Position numbers and translations under genes: made by a program
Assembly (NCBI RefSeq): GCF_001742145.1
Contig: NZ_CP015749.1
Coordinates: 3,596,001 to 3,660,000 of the forward strand
Length of the DNA stretch: 64,000 nt
Direction: 5' to 3'
Source of the DNA: Pectobacterium parmentieri
GTDB lineage: Bacteria > Pseudomonadota > Gammaproteobacteria > Enterobacterales > Enterobacteriaceae
Shown: positions 29,587-38,812 of the stretch, piece by piece
Layout of the letters: every line of letters begins with the position of its first letter
How positions within the stretch are numbered: the stretch's first letter is position 1
The notes under the pieces: generated by a model
Told to the model about the DNA's origin: nothing
Database searches by the model: none
Seen by the model: the letters and a program-made list of their open reading frames with translations, nothing else

Positions 29587-30003
29587 CTAATCAACAAAAG
29601 CACTCACGGGAATATCAAATCGTTTAGCAAGTGCGCTCATGTGATCAACCGTTAGTGTACGCTCACCATTTAGAATTCGGGATACCAGAGATTTTTTACC
29701 GATCTCAGCTTCAAAGTCACTTTGCGTTAGCCCATGCTGATCCATAAGTATGCGCAGCAAAGCGATACCAGCAGGGAGCGCTTTAATACGCTCGTTGAAA
29801 GCTACAAACTCTGGCGCATCCTCTTCATATTTGTCAATTTTAGCCGTCAGCATATCGATTAGCGGGCTATCAGGCTCGCTCTCGAGTAAATATTCAATGA
29901 GTTTCAGCGCATCCTCATAATCTTTACAAGAGGTGCTACCTCCGAGGAGCGGTACGATACTCGTCAGATTGTTAGCGGCCTTGATTGCGTCTGCGTACAT
30001 CAT
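29587..30003 (-). CDS. higA: HigA-type antitoxin with HTH domain
   Basis: DNA-binding antitoxin of a type II pair. It is 138 aa, the same length as E. coli HigA and similar in layout: an acidic N-terminal region (SPLIDMLTAKIDKYEEDAPEFVAFNERI) then an Xre-like HTH (ALLRILMDQHGLTQSDFEAEIGKKSLVSRILNGERTLTVDH). It overlaps the upstream toxin gene by 4 bp. It probably represses its own operon. It lies between the two CRISPR arrays. Confidence 0.9.
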   Translation of the reverse strand: MMYADAIKAANNLTSIVPLLGGSTSCKDYEDALKLIEYLLESEPDSPLIDMLTAKIDKYEEDAPEFVAFNERIKALPAGIALLRILMDQHGLTQSDFEAEIGKKSLVSRILNGERTLTVDHMSALAKRFDIPVSAFVD

Positions 30004-30338
30004 TCTTTATTCCTCCGGTAATATTCTGTCAGACTGCCGTACTCTGCATGGGATGTGATGTGTTTGATAAAAATTTTCCCTCGCTCAAAATCAGCGAAAA
30101 ACATCACCCGAAGATGCCCACCACCAATATCAATAACCCACCACTTTTCCCTGTACTTCATCCTGTCTAAGCTGGGGAAACGTTTTTTCATATCGTCCGG
30201 CGTTGCATATATTTCACGCTTTATCGTCCGGTATAGGTCAGCCAGTGCTGCCGCCTGATTAGGGAATTGGGCGATTGCAGTGTCAAAAGGTGCCCGGGAG
30301 AACACTTTACATTGCCTCTCTTCACCGTATTGCGTCAC
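30000..30338 (-). CDS. higB: HigB-type mRNA interferase toxin
   Basis: RelE-superfamily toxin, 112 aa as read from 30338. The core KKRFPSLDRMKYREKWWVIDIGGGHLRVMFFADFERGKIFIKHI is typical of the HigB group, which cleaves ribosome-bound mRNA. The first 11 residues (MTQYGEERQCK) look non-native: the conserved part starts at VFSRAPFD, whose own start may have been an ATG now followed directly by TAA (out of frame). A GTG at 30305 with GAGAGG upstream is an alternative start. It pairs with the antitoxin downstream. Confidence 0.85.
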   Translation of the reverse strand: MTQYGEERQCKVFSRAPFDTAIAQFPNQAAALADLYRTIKREIYATPDDMKKRFPSLDRMKYREKWWVIDIGGGHLRVMFFADFERGKIFIKHITSHAEYGSLTEYYRRNKE

Positions 30339-30456
30339 TGCGGTTTATCCCTGAAGGAGCAGCATAATCATCGACAAGAAATAAGAAAAAATGAAAAAAA
30401 CCTGAAATTATCTTATAATTAACTTATATCAAGGAAGGGTTTCGTTTGAGGGATTC

Positions 30457-30717
30457 ATGCTTAAGGTTAGTTGGTCAAAACGGGCATTAAAACAACTCGG
30501 CACCATTGACACCAGATATCGAAAACGAATCAAAGAAAAAGTGGGTGAGCTGAGTACATTTCCAGATGTGAATCTGGACCTGAAAAAACTCGAATCGTCT
30601 GGTAAACAATATCGGCTACGGGTTGGGGATTACCGCATTATCTTTGAGCTAATCAACGATGTACCACAAGTGTGCGAGATACTTGAAATCAAACGCAGGA
30701 CAACGACGACATATTGA
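30457..30717 (+). CDS. RelE/ParE-family toxin
   Basis: Type II toxin of 86 aa. Start at 30457 has GAGGG 5 nt upstream. Family pattern: VSWSKRALKQL at the start, DLKKLESSGKQYRLRVGDYRIIFEL in the core, then CEILEIKRR. The arginines and the C-terminal basic strand fit a ribosome-dependent mRNA interferase or gyrase poison; the exact target is not readable. The HTH antitoxin gene follows 73 bp later. It is divergent from the higBA operon. Confidence 0.9.
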   Translation: MLKVSWSKRALKQLGTIDTRYRKRIKEKVGELSTFPDVNLDLKKLESSGKQYRLRVGDYRIIFELINDVPQVCEILEIKRRTTTTY

Positions 30718-30790
30718 GGAGGAAAATGCGTCCTTCTTTACACCACAACTGATTTTCACCCATCGAAAGAAAATGTTGGAGCAATACACT

Positions 30791-31162
30791 ATGAGCATAC
30801 AAGTCATTCGGGATAAAAGCGGTAAACCTGAATATGCTGTTGTTCCGTACGAGTTATATCAGAAACTTATTGAAAATGCTGACGACCCCGCCCTCTATGA
30901 GAGCATTCCCTACGATCATAGCGCAGAGGATGACGTCTCTATTCCTCATGAAGTGGTTAGCATCCACATTGATCAAGACGTCAGCTTACAGGCAGCCTGG
31001 AGAATTTTCAGAGGCTTCTCTCAGCAAGAAGTTGCAACCGCGCTTGGCATGACCCAAGCGGCCGTCTCTCAGCTTGAATCCCCAGATTCAAGGCCGCAGA
31101 AGCGCACCCGAGAAAAGCTGGCTAAGCTGTACCACTGCGAACCAGAACAGCTAATCCTGTAG
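30791..31162 (+). CDS. Xre-type antitoxin partner of the RelE-like toxin
   Basis: Antitoxin of 123 aa from the Met at 30791; a longer frame starting at 30659 overlaps the toxin gene and is not credible. The N-terminus (MSIQVIRDKSGKPEYAVVPYELYQKLIENAD) resembles a Phd-like dimerisation and toxin-binding part. The C-terminus holds an HTH (FRGFSQQEVATALGMTQAAVSQLE). The gene ends 16 bp before the first repeat of CRISPR array 2. Confidence 0.88.
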   Translation: MSIQVIRDKSGKPEYAVVPYELYQKLIENADDPALYESIPYDHSAEDDVSIPHEVVSIHIDQDVSLQAAWRIFRGFSQQEVATALGMTQAAVSQLESPDSRPQKRTREKLAKLYHCEPEQLIL

Positions 31163-31178
31163 CCGCTTCCACGGATTA

Positions 31179-32306
31179 GGGTTTATCCCCGCTGGCGCGG
31201 GGAACACTACTCAGGTAGAGCTTGCTGAAAGGGTTGGAACGGTTTATCCCCGCTGGCGCGGGGAACACTCTCCGGTAATACCGGAAGGTTACAAATTAGC
31301 ACGGTTTATCCCCGCTGGCGCGGGGAACACCGATCACCTCCGTTACGAGAGAGCTATCTAACCGGTTTATCCCCGCTGGCGCGGGGAACACTCTGGCCCC
31401 GCCTCTCCAAACACACCAGCCCCCGGTTTATCCCCGCTGGCGCGGGGAACACGACGTGTTGTTATCAGCGATCGATACATACGACGGTTTATCCCCGCTG
31501 GCGCGGGGAACACAATTAAAACCAGATGAATAGCCTCTTCGGAGGCGGTTTATCCCCGCTGGCGCGGGGAACACAAGTTTCTTTGATCTGCAAACTCAGT
31601 TGCAGCCGGTTTATCCCCGCTGGCGCGGGGAACACCTCCTTTCTTGGCACCGATTCGCCATTAAACCAGGTTTATCCCCGCTGGCGCGGGGAACACTCCG
31701 TAAACATGGGCGTCCCTGATAACGATTTCGGTTTATCCCCGCTGGCGCGGGGAACACCAATGAATCGACCTATTGGGCTTATTTGCGATCGGTTTATCCC
31801 CGCTGGCGCGGGGAACACAGGTATCCACCAGTGGCGAATGATCCACGAACCGGTTTATCCCCGCTGGCGCGGGGAACACACACGTCAATGTCAGGGCAAA
31901 TCGGTGCCGCTCGGTTTATCCCCGCTGGCGCGGGGAACACCAGCGCCAGACGGCAGCAGAGTTAAGCAGTCTCGGTTTATCCCCGCTGGCGCGGGGAACA
32001 CATCCAAACAAGGTTCTTGATGTTCTCCATGTCCGGTTTATCCCCGCTGGCGCGGGGAACACGATTCATCCCCTCCAGACTTGAGGCCCAACTGCGGTTT
32101 ATCCCCGCTGGCGCGGGGAACACACACTAAATCAGACTTCGACCTTGCGATGCGCCGGTTTATCCCCGCTGGCGCGGGGAACACGTCCAGCATATAGAGC
32201 CTGCTGCTGCCGAGCGCGGTTTATCCCCGCTGGCGCGGGGAACACTCGCCATATTATTTATTCCTGTCGGGTAAATGCGGTTTATCCCCGCTGGCGCGGG
32301 GAACAC
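31179..32306 (-). CRISPR. CRISPR array 2: 19 repeats, 18 spacers, type I-E
   Basis: Same 29-bp repeat and orientation as array 1, with its leader on the right against cas2. Repeats start at 31179, 31240, 31302, then every 61 bp to 32278. One spacer (31269-31301) is 33 nt, all others 32. The distal repeat at 31179 has a first-base change, and the repeat at 31668 has A for C at its first base. No spacer is shared with array 1. It is the array nearest the adaptation genes and so probably the active one. Confidence 0.99.
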
Positions 32307-32390
32307 TCTAAAAGTAGAGAGTTGTTTTATAACACTTTTTTCGGTAGAAAAAATCCCACCGATTTTTCCATGTTGTTAAAGATCGCTAAC
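32307..32390 (-). promoter_or_regulatory. Leader of CRISPR array 2
   Basis: AT-rich 84 bp between the first repeat and the cas2 stop codon. On the minus strand it has a boxA-like element CGATCTTTAACA at 32374-32385, one base from the core of the rrn boxA, 67 nt from the first repeat. A consensus IHF site (AATCAATAAGTTA) overlaps the end of cas2 at 32387-32399. A TATAAA hexamer lies about 20 bp before the repeat. Confidence 0.85.
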
Positions 32391-32684
<294 letters not shown>

Positions 32685-33608
32685 TTAACCCTGTCCTCGG
32701 TGGCCGCTGTCACCAAACGGTTTCGGTTCAGGGATCGCAGGCGGCTGAGCATCGTCCGGTGGCAGCGGTGGCGTAATCCCTCCCGCAGACAATACCTCTT
32801 CAATCAAGGGAATCAGTTTGCTCAGCGTTTTCTGGCTGCGGAAAATATCACGGCAGGCAAGCCGCACTTCACGATCCGGCTCGGCAGGGTTACGGGCAGC
32901 AATTTCAAAGGCTTTCGCTACCACGCCCTCGAATTTAATGATGTCGGCAATGTCATAGACAAAAGAGAGCGGTTTACCACTGTGGACAAACCCGATCGCA
33001 GGGGCGTAACCCGCCGCCAGTACGGCCGCTTCCGTAATACCGTACAGGCAGGATGTCGCCGCGCTAATACACTGGTTCACTTTGTCCCCACGTTCCCAGT
33101 CTTTCGGGTCGTAGCGGCGGCCATTCCATTTCACGCCGTACTGCTGTGCCAACAGCGTATAGGTTTGGCGCACGCGGGCACCCTCAATCCCTCGGAGCTG
33201 ATCGACCGAACGGCGGCTCGGTGCAGGTTCGCCAAAGCGAAGCTCAAACATTTTGCGCACCACCTTCAGACGCAATTCCTCATCCAGCGCTAGCTTAGCC
33301 TGATAGAGCAACTTGTCCGACCGTGCGCCGCCGGGCTGACCAGACGCGTACAGCCGCACGCCCGCTTCGCCGACCCACACCAGCAATGTGCCAACCGTTG
33401 CCGCCAGCCGCACCGCAGCATGAGAAACCCGCGTACCCGGTTCCAGCATGATGCAGGCCACCGAGCCAACGGGAATATGCGTGCGCACGCCGGTTTTATC
33501 CACCAGCACAAACGCACCGTCGATAACATCAATCTGCCCGTATTGCAGAAAGATCAGTGAAACCCGATCCTTAAGAGGGATAGGGTTGAGCGGAACATAC
33601 ATCGTCAA
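32685..33608 (-). CDS. cas1: CRISPR-associated integrase Cas1 (type I-E)
   Basis: Metal-dependent integrase that inserts new spacers at the leader end. It is 307 aa. The catalytic residues are visible: Glu in LRGIEGARVR, His in AIGFVHSGKPLSF and Asp in VYDIADIIKF. The C-terminal tail is proline-rich (GGITPPLPPDDAQPPAIPEPKP). It abuts cas2 and lies 21 bp downstream of cas6e. Confidence 0.98.
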   Translation of the reverse strand: MTMYVPLNPIPLKDRVSLIFLQYGQIDVIDGAFVLVDKTGVRTHIPVGSVACIMLEPGTRVSHAAVRLAATVGTLLVWVGEAGVRLYASGQPGGARSDKLLYQAKLALDEELRLKVVRKMFELRFGEPAPSRRSVDQLRGIEGARVRQTYTLLAQQYGVKWNGRRYDPKDWERGDKVNQCISAATSCLYGITEAAVLAAGYAPAIGFVHSGKPLSFVYDIADIIKFEGVVAKAFEIAARNPAEPDREVRLACRDIFRSQKTLSKLIPLIEEVLSAGGITPPLPPDDAQPPAIPEPKPFGDSGHRGQG

Positions 33609-33629
33609 CTCTCCCTGTAATTGGGTGCG

Positions 33630-34277
33630 CTACGCCCGTTTCAATAGCAGCAGGCCACACCCCAATGCTTTGCTTTTTCCTAATCCCTGCTGGACAGATG
33701 CCGCAAACCGTTCGGCATCCGTAATGTGGAGCATCCCGTCATAATCCACGCTGCTGAACACGATCGCCGCCGACTGGCCGGGTTTATTCAGGCGGTGACG
33801 TTGATAGCCATCCACACAACACGACGACAGCGTGAAGCCTGCGTTTTCACCCTGACGCACCAACCAGTCGCGAGCACGCTGCTGCTGGTGCAGCCACAAT
33901 TCCACACCAGAAAGCCCAGCGGCTTTCGCCTGATGCCGCGCATCCATCAACACATCGCTACGCTTGCCATCCCGCGTGACAACCGGGTTAGCACGCAGTG
34001 AAAACGCCAGCGTCATACCGTCACGCCACTGCGGTTGGTACGGTTTGGTTTCAACCCGAAACAGATTATGGTCAACCTGCGGTGCCTGTTCGGAGAGCAG
34101 ATAAAACAAGCTCTTGGTCTCTTGTTCCTCTTCGCGAAAGAGGAATGACCGCTGTGGCTGGTCGGGAAACAGTTGCCAGAGCCATTGATGGCTGGCATAG
34201 CCCCCTGCATGTAACCGCTTTGTCGCCATAGCATGCGGTAACGCATTAAGGTTCAGCGTTATTCTGGAAAAATACAT
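33630..34277 (-). CDS. cas6e: Pre-crRNA endoribonuclease Cas6e
   Basis: Cleaves the repeat hairpin and stays on the crRNA 3' end within Cascade. It is 215 aa. His in the KRLHAGGYASHQWLWQLF motif (near residue 23) is the likely catalytic histidine. The C-terminal glycine-rich loop (GLGKSKALGCGLLLL) is the ferredoxin-fold signature. Its start overlaps the stop of cas5 by one base (TAATG), indicating translational coupling. Confidence 0.97.
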   Translation of the reverse strand: MYFSRITLNLNALPHAMATKRLHAGGYASHQWLWQLFPDQPQRSFLFREEEQETKSLFYLLSEQAPQVDHNLFRVETKPYQPQWRDGMTLAFSLRANPVVTRDGKRSDVLMDARHQAKAAGLSGVELWLHQQQRARDWLVRQGENAGFTLSSCCVDGYQRHRLNKPGQSAAIVFSSVDYDGMLHITDAERFAASVQQGLGKSKALGCGLLLLKRA

Positions 34278-35011
34278 TATTCCTCTCCCTTCTCACTACC
34301 GACGTATTGCACGCGGGAAGTGAACTGCCAGCGCCGTCGATCGGCAGGCTGATCGTTGCGCACAACACGGTATTGCGGCGTTAACCCGGTGTCGCTTTCC
34401 TGTTCCCAGTAGCACAGCCCTTCGGCGCGACCGATTAACTGTAACGCGAGATCGTTCAGTGCAGGCGTCTGCCTTGCCTGCTGCCACACCTCGGCCAGCG
34501 AGCCTGAAAATAGGTGCGGTGCCAGCGGCAGAGCGGGCGGGCAACTTTTACGCCCAAAATAGAGCGCAAACACCGGAGATAACAGCGCGTCACGCAACGC
34601 AGTTAGCGAATAAGGCGCATCCGGTGTGACGCTAATGGCAATGTGGTAATAGGCATCACAGCGGTATTCGCGTGAGGTCAGCATGGTTTCAAGTGATTGC
34701 CCCGCCTCCGGCCGCAGTTCATCACGCCGGGTATAGCGTGGCACTTTGCGGTTTTCTTTCGGCATCTGCACCGTGTGGTAGTCATTCAGCCAGGTTTCGC
34801 GATCGGAAAGCGGCCGCACCGCCACAGAGTAATGCTGGTTAAACGCCGTCAGAGCAGCCCGATCGTCACGTCGAATCCCTAGCGCCGCCGCCAGTAACCC
34901 CAACAGGGCGGAACGGCTAGGCACCGTTGAGGTGTGGCGCACTTCACCGACCGCCGCTTCTCCCCATGACACCAGCGGGGCATAGATCTGGAAAACCAGA
35001 TAGTTATCCAT
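34277..35011 (-). CDS. cas5e: Cascade subunit Cas5e (CasD)
   Basis: Holds the 5' handle of the crRNA in Cascade. It is 244 aa. N-terminus YLVFQIYAPLVSWGEAAVGEVRHTSTVPSRSALLGLLAAALGIRR is the RAMP-type Cas5 signature. cas7 lies 9 bp upstream and cas6e overlaps downstream. Confidence 0.97.
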   Translation of the reverse strand: MDNYLVFQIYAPLVSWGEAAVGEVRHTSTVPSRSALLGLLAAALGIRRDDRAALTAFNQHYSVAVRPLSDRETWLNDYHTVQMPKENRKVPRYTRRDELRPEAGQSLETMLTSREYRCDAYYHIAISVTPDAPYSLTALRDALLSPVFALYFGRKSCPPALPLAPHLFSGSLAEVWQQARQTPALNDLALQLIGRAEGLCYWEQESDTGLTPQYRVVRNDQPADRRRWQFTSRVQYVGSEKGEE

Positions 35012-35020
35012 AGCACGCTC

Positions 35021-36088
35021 CTACTGGCTGATGAAATCCAGTAACCCTTGCAGCGATCCGCCCTCATTGGTCGCTTCCACGTTCAGCTCATAGGAAGGAA
35101 CACAGCCCCCAGAGGCGTACACCCGGTCAAATTTGGCCTTTTGTTGGCACAGCAGATCGATGGCATCATTAACCTGATCAGCACTGCGAATCGGTTTGAA
35201 AAATGCGACGGACAAGGTTCGCGGCTGATCGGTTCCCTTTTCTGCCAGCGCATAGGTCGCCAGCGCCCGGCTGGCAAAGCTGTTCTGCTTGCCGCCCGGC
35301 GACACGGTTAATGCTGTTTCGGTCAGCGCACGTAGGGTTCGTGCCACCAGATCTTCATCGTTGTTCAGGTTTTCCAGCAGCAGATCGCGGTTAATGCACA
35401 CATAGTGATAAAACAGCGCAGAGGCAAAGCTCTGTTCGCCCATATGCGCCGATCCGCTGTCGGCTGCCGTATTCAAGTCATCCACCGCCGTAAAGAAGTC
35501 ATCTTCGATGGTAACGGCACTCACGCCCAGCGCGTGCGCGACCTGACACGCCGCTTCAATATTGAACTCTGGGCTGGAGGCTAGCATACGACCAAACAGC
35601 GCGATATCGACGCTGGCGGCATCTTTGCGCAGTAATTTCAGCTCTTCGCTATTTGGCTCACGAGATTCTGTCGCTAGCTGGGCGATCAAGCGATCGATCC
35701 GCGCTTTTTCCTGCACGCTGATATGTGCAAGCTGTTCGATATCATATTTTTCTAGTGGATCTTTACTGTCTTTCTCTTCTTTCTTCGGTTTACCAAACTG
35801 GGCTGCGATACTCAGCGCCGCTTTATCTGCCAGCTTTTCAACCATGCCTCTGGCAATCAGCGCGTTGTATACCTCACGCCCTACCCGGCGGCTGCGGGTG
35901 CCGATATGTCCATCGAGTGCGTCTTCAAATACCTCAGAGGTGCGCCATGCACGCTTCAGGCTTTGCGAGGAAACCCGCAGTCGCTCCACTCCACCGACCA
36001 TTGCGGTTTTCGGACGACCCGCGTCATCACGGTTCAGATTGGAAGAAGGATAAGCGGTTAAAAAGTGAAGCTGGATAAAAGTGGTCAT
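35021..36088 (-). CDS. cas7e: Cascade backbone subunit Cas7e (CasC)
   Basis: Backbone protein that assembles as six copies along the crRNA. It is 355 aa. N-terminus FIQLHFLTAYPSSNLNRDDAGRPKTA and VERLRVSSQSLKRAWRTSEVF are typical of I-E Cas7. A moderately charged insert (KPKKEEKDSKDPLEKYD) lies near residues 98-114. It follows cse2 by 3 bp. Confidence 0.97.
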   Translation of the reverse strand: MTTFIQLHFLTAYPSSNLNRDDAGRPKTAMVGGVERLRVSSQSLKRAWRTSEVFEDALDGHIGTRSRRVGREVYNALIARGMVEKLADKAALSIAAQFGKPKKEEKDSKDPLEKYDIEQLAHISVQEKARIDRLIAQLATESREPNSEELKLLRKDAASVDIALFGRMLASSPEFNIEAACQVAHALGVSAVTIEDDFFTAVDDLNTAADSGSAHMGEQSFASALFYHYVCINRDLLLENLNNDEDLVARTLRALTETALTVSPGGKQNSFASRALATYALAEKGTDQPRTLSVAFFKPIRSADQVNDAIDLLCQQKAKFDRVYASGGCVPSYELNVEATNEGGSLQGLLDFISQ

Positions 36089-36091
36089 CAG

Positions 36092-38345
<2,254 letters not shown>

Positions 38346-38467
38346 TTAACGCATTCAAGCCGCGACGCCAGAGAGATGGCTCACGTTTGTGGTTGAGAGA
38401 CGGGACAATACAGGTGGGATGCGGCGGCGGTGCCTCCGCTTTGGTTTGATAAATGGTGATGTTTATC

Positions 38468-38496
38468 GTAATAGGGACAATTGGAATAATTAACAA
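38468..38496 (-). promoter_or_regulatory. Candidate promoter of the Cascade operon
   Basis: On the minus strand, TTGTTA and TATTAC are separated by exactly 17 bp in an AT-rich patch, about 190 bp before the cse1 start. Each hexamer matches 4 of 6. AT-rich sequence here would also suit H-NS silencing, as in E. coli. Confidence 0.4.
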
Positions 38497-38520
38497 TCTA
38501 TTCATTCCTTCCGTCGTAGT

Positions 38521-38549
38521 TTGATTTCCACGAAATGCGCCGCTAGGAT
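38521..38549 (+). promoter_or_regulatory. Candidate plus-strand promoter facing the solitary repeat
   Basis: TTGATT (38521-38526), a 17-bp spacer and TAGGAT (38544-38549). The predicted start near 38556 is about 11 bp before the solitary repeat and in its crRNA sense. Its position matches the anti-Pcas promoter of E. coli. Confidence 0.4.
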
Positions 38550-38555
38550 GAAATA

Positions 38556-38635
38556 AGATCTTTCTTGCGTTCCCCGCGCCAGCGGGGACAAACCGCGAGA
38601 AGAAAAATAGCGAGAGAGGTTGCCCCTTCTTTTTT
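38556..38635 (+). ncRNA. Candidate single-unit crRNA-like RNA in the cas3-cse1 gap
   Basis: Predicted from sequence only. It runs from promoter-like hexamers (38521-38549), through one repeat in crRNA sense (38567-38595) and a spacer-sized 32 nt (38596-38627), to six T (38630-38635) preceded by a weak stem (GAGAGG with CCTTCT). Cas6e cleavage at the lone repeat would leave an 8-nt handle ACAAACCG plus the 32-nt guide, with no 3' repeat hairpin. This resembles cas-regulating crRNA-like RNAs (CreR) or the CreA antitoxin RNAs described in other CRISPR types. Confidence 0.45.
38567..38595 (+). repeat. Solitary type I-E CRISPR repeat between cas3 and cse1
   Basis: 27 of 29 positions match the array consensus in transcribed sense; the changes are T to C at position 2 and T to C in the 5'-handle (ACAAACCG for ATAAACCG). 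The hairpin core CCCCGCGCCAGCGGGG is intact. It is on the opposite strand from both arrays, and no second repeat follows within 100 bp. Confidence 0.93.
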
Positions 38636-38812
38636 CAGTTCATCAACGCTATAGGCATAAAAATCAGCGCCGCCATTCAAGCCAATAAATTCTCCCCGGA
38701 ACATTTCAATTTCCGAGTCAAAAGCAATAACGGCAGGATGGCCATCAAAAAAGCGCATTTCATACCTATCGGTGAATACTGCGACGACGCCTCACAATGC
38801 AGCTCGTTCCTC

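Larger units (their letters stand above)
38543..38758 (-). pseudogene. Truncated HicB-like antitoxin remnant
   Basis: A 71-codon frame whose first 55 residues resemble the HicB N-terminal domain: MRFFDGHPAVIAFDSEIEMFRGEF then IGLNGGADFYAYSVDELKK and a short helix ending FLLAVC. The usual ribbon-helix-helix DNA-binding C-terminus is missing. After VC the frame reads through the reverse complement of a CRISPR repeat (PRWRGERKK) and stops. No hicA lies upstream; cas3 ends 54 bp before it. AGGT lies 6 nt before the start, so it may still be translated. Confidence 0.65.

Noticed and set aside
29456..29603. A frame joining the cas2 tail to upstream sequence as a 69-aa gene
   Set aside because: The part upstream of 29455 has no resemblance to Cas2 and no start signal. 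Only the tail is a duplicated fragment.
30296..30305. GGGAGAACAC resembling the end of a CRISPR repeat, 35 bp from the half-repeat at 30341
   Set aside because: It is the coding sequence for the conserved VFSR start of HigB, so the resemblance is likely coincidence.
35562..36053. 163-codon plus-strand frame opposite cas7
   Set aside because: Antisense shadow of cas7, with Ser/Arg-rich composition and no family features.
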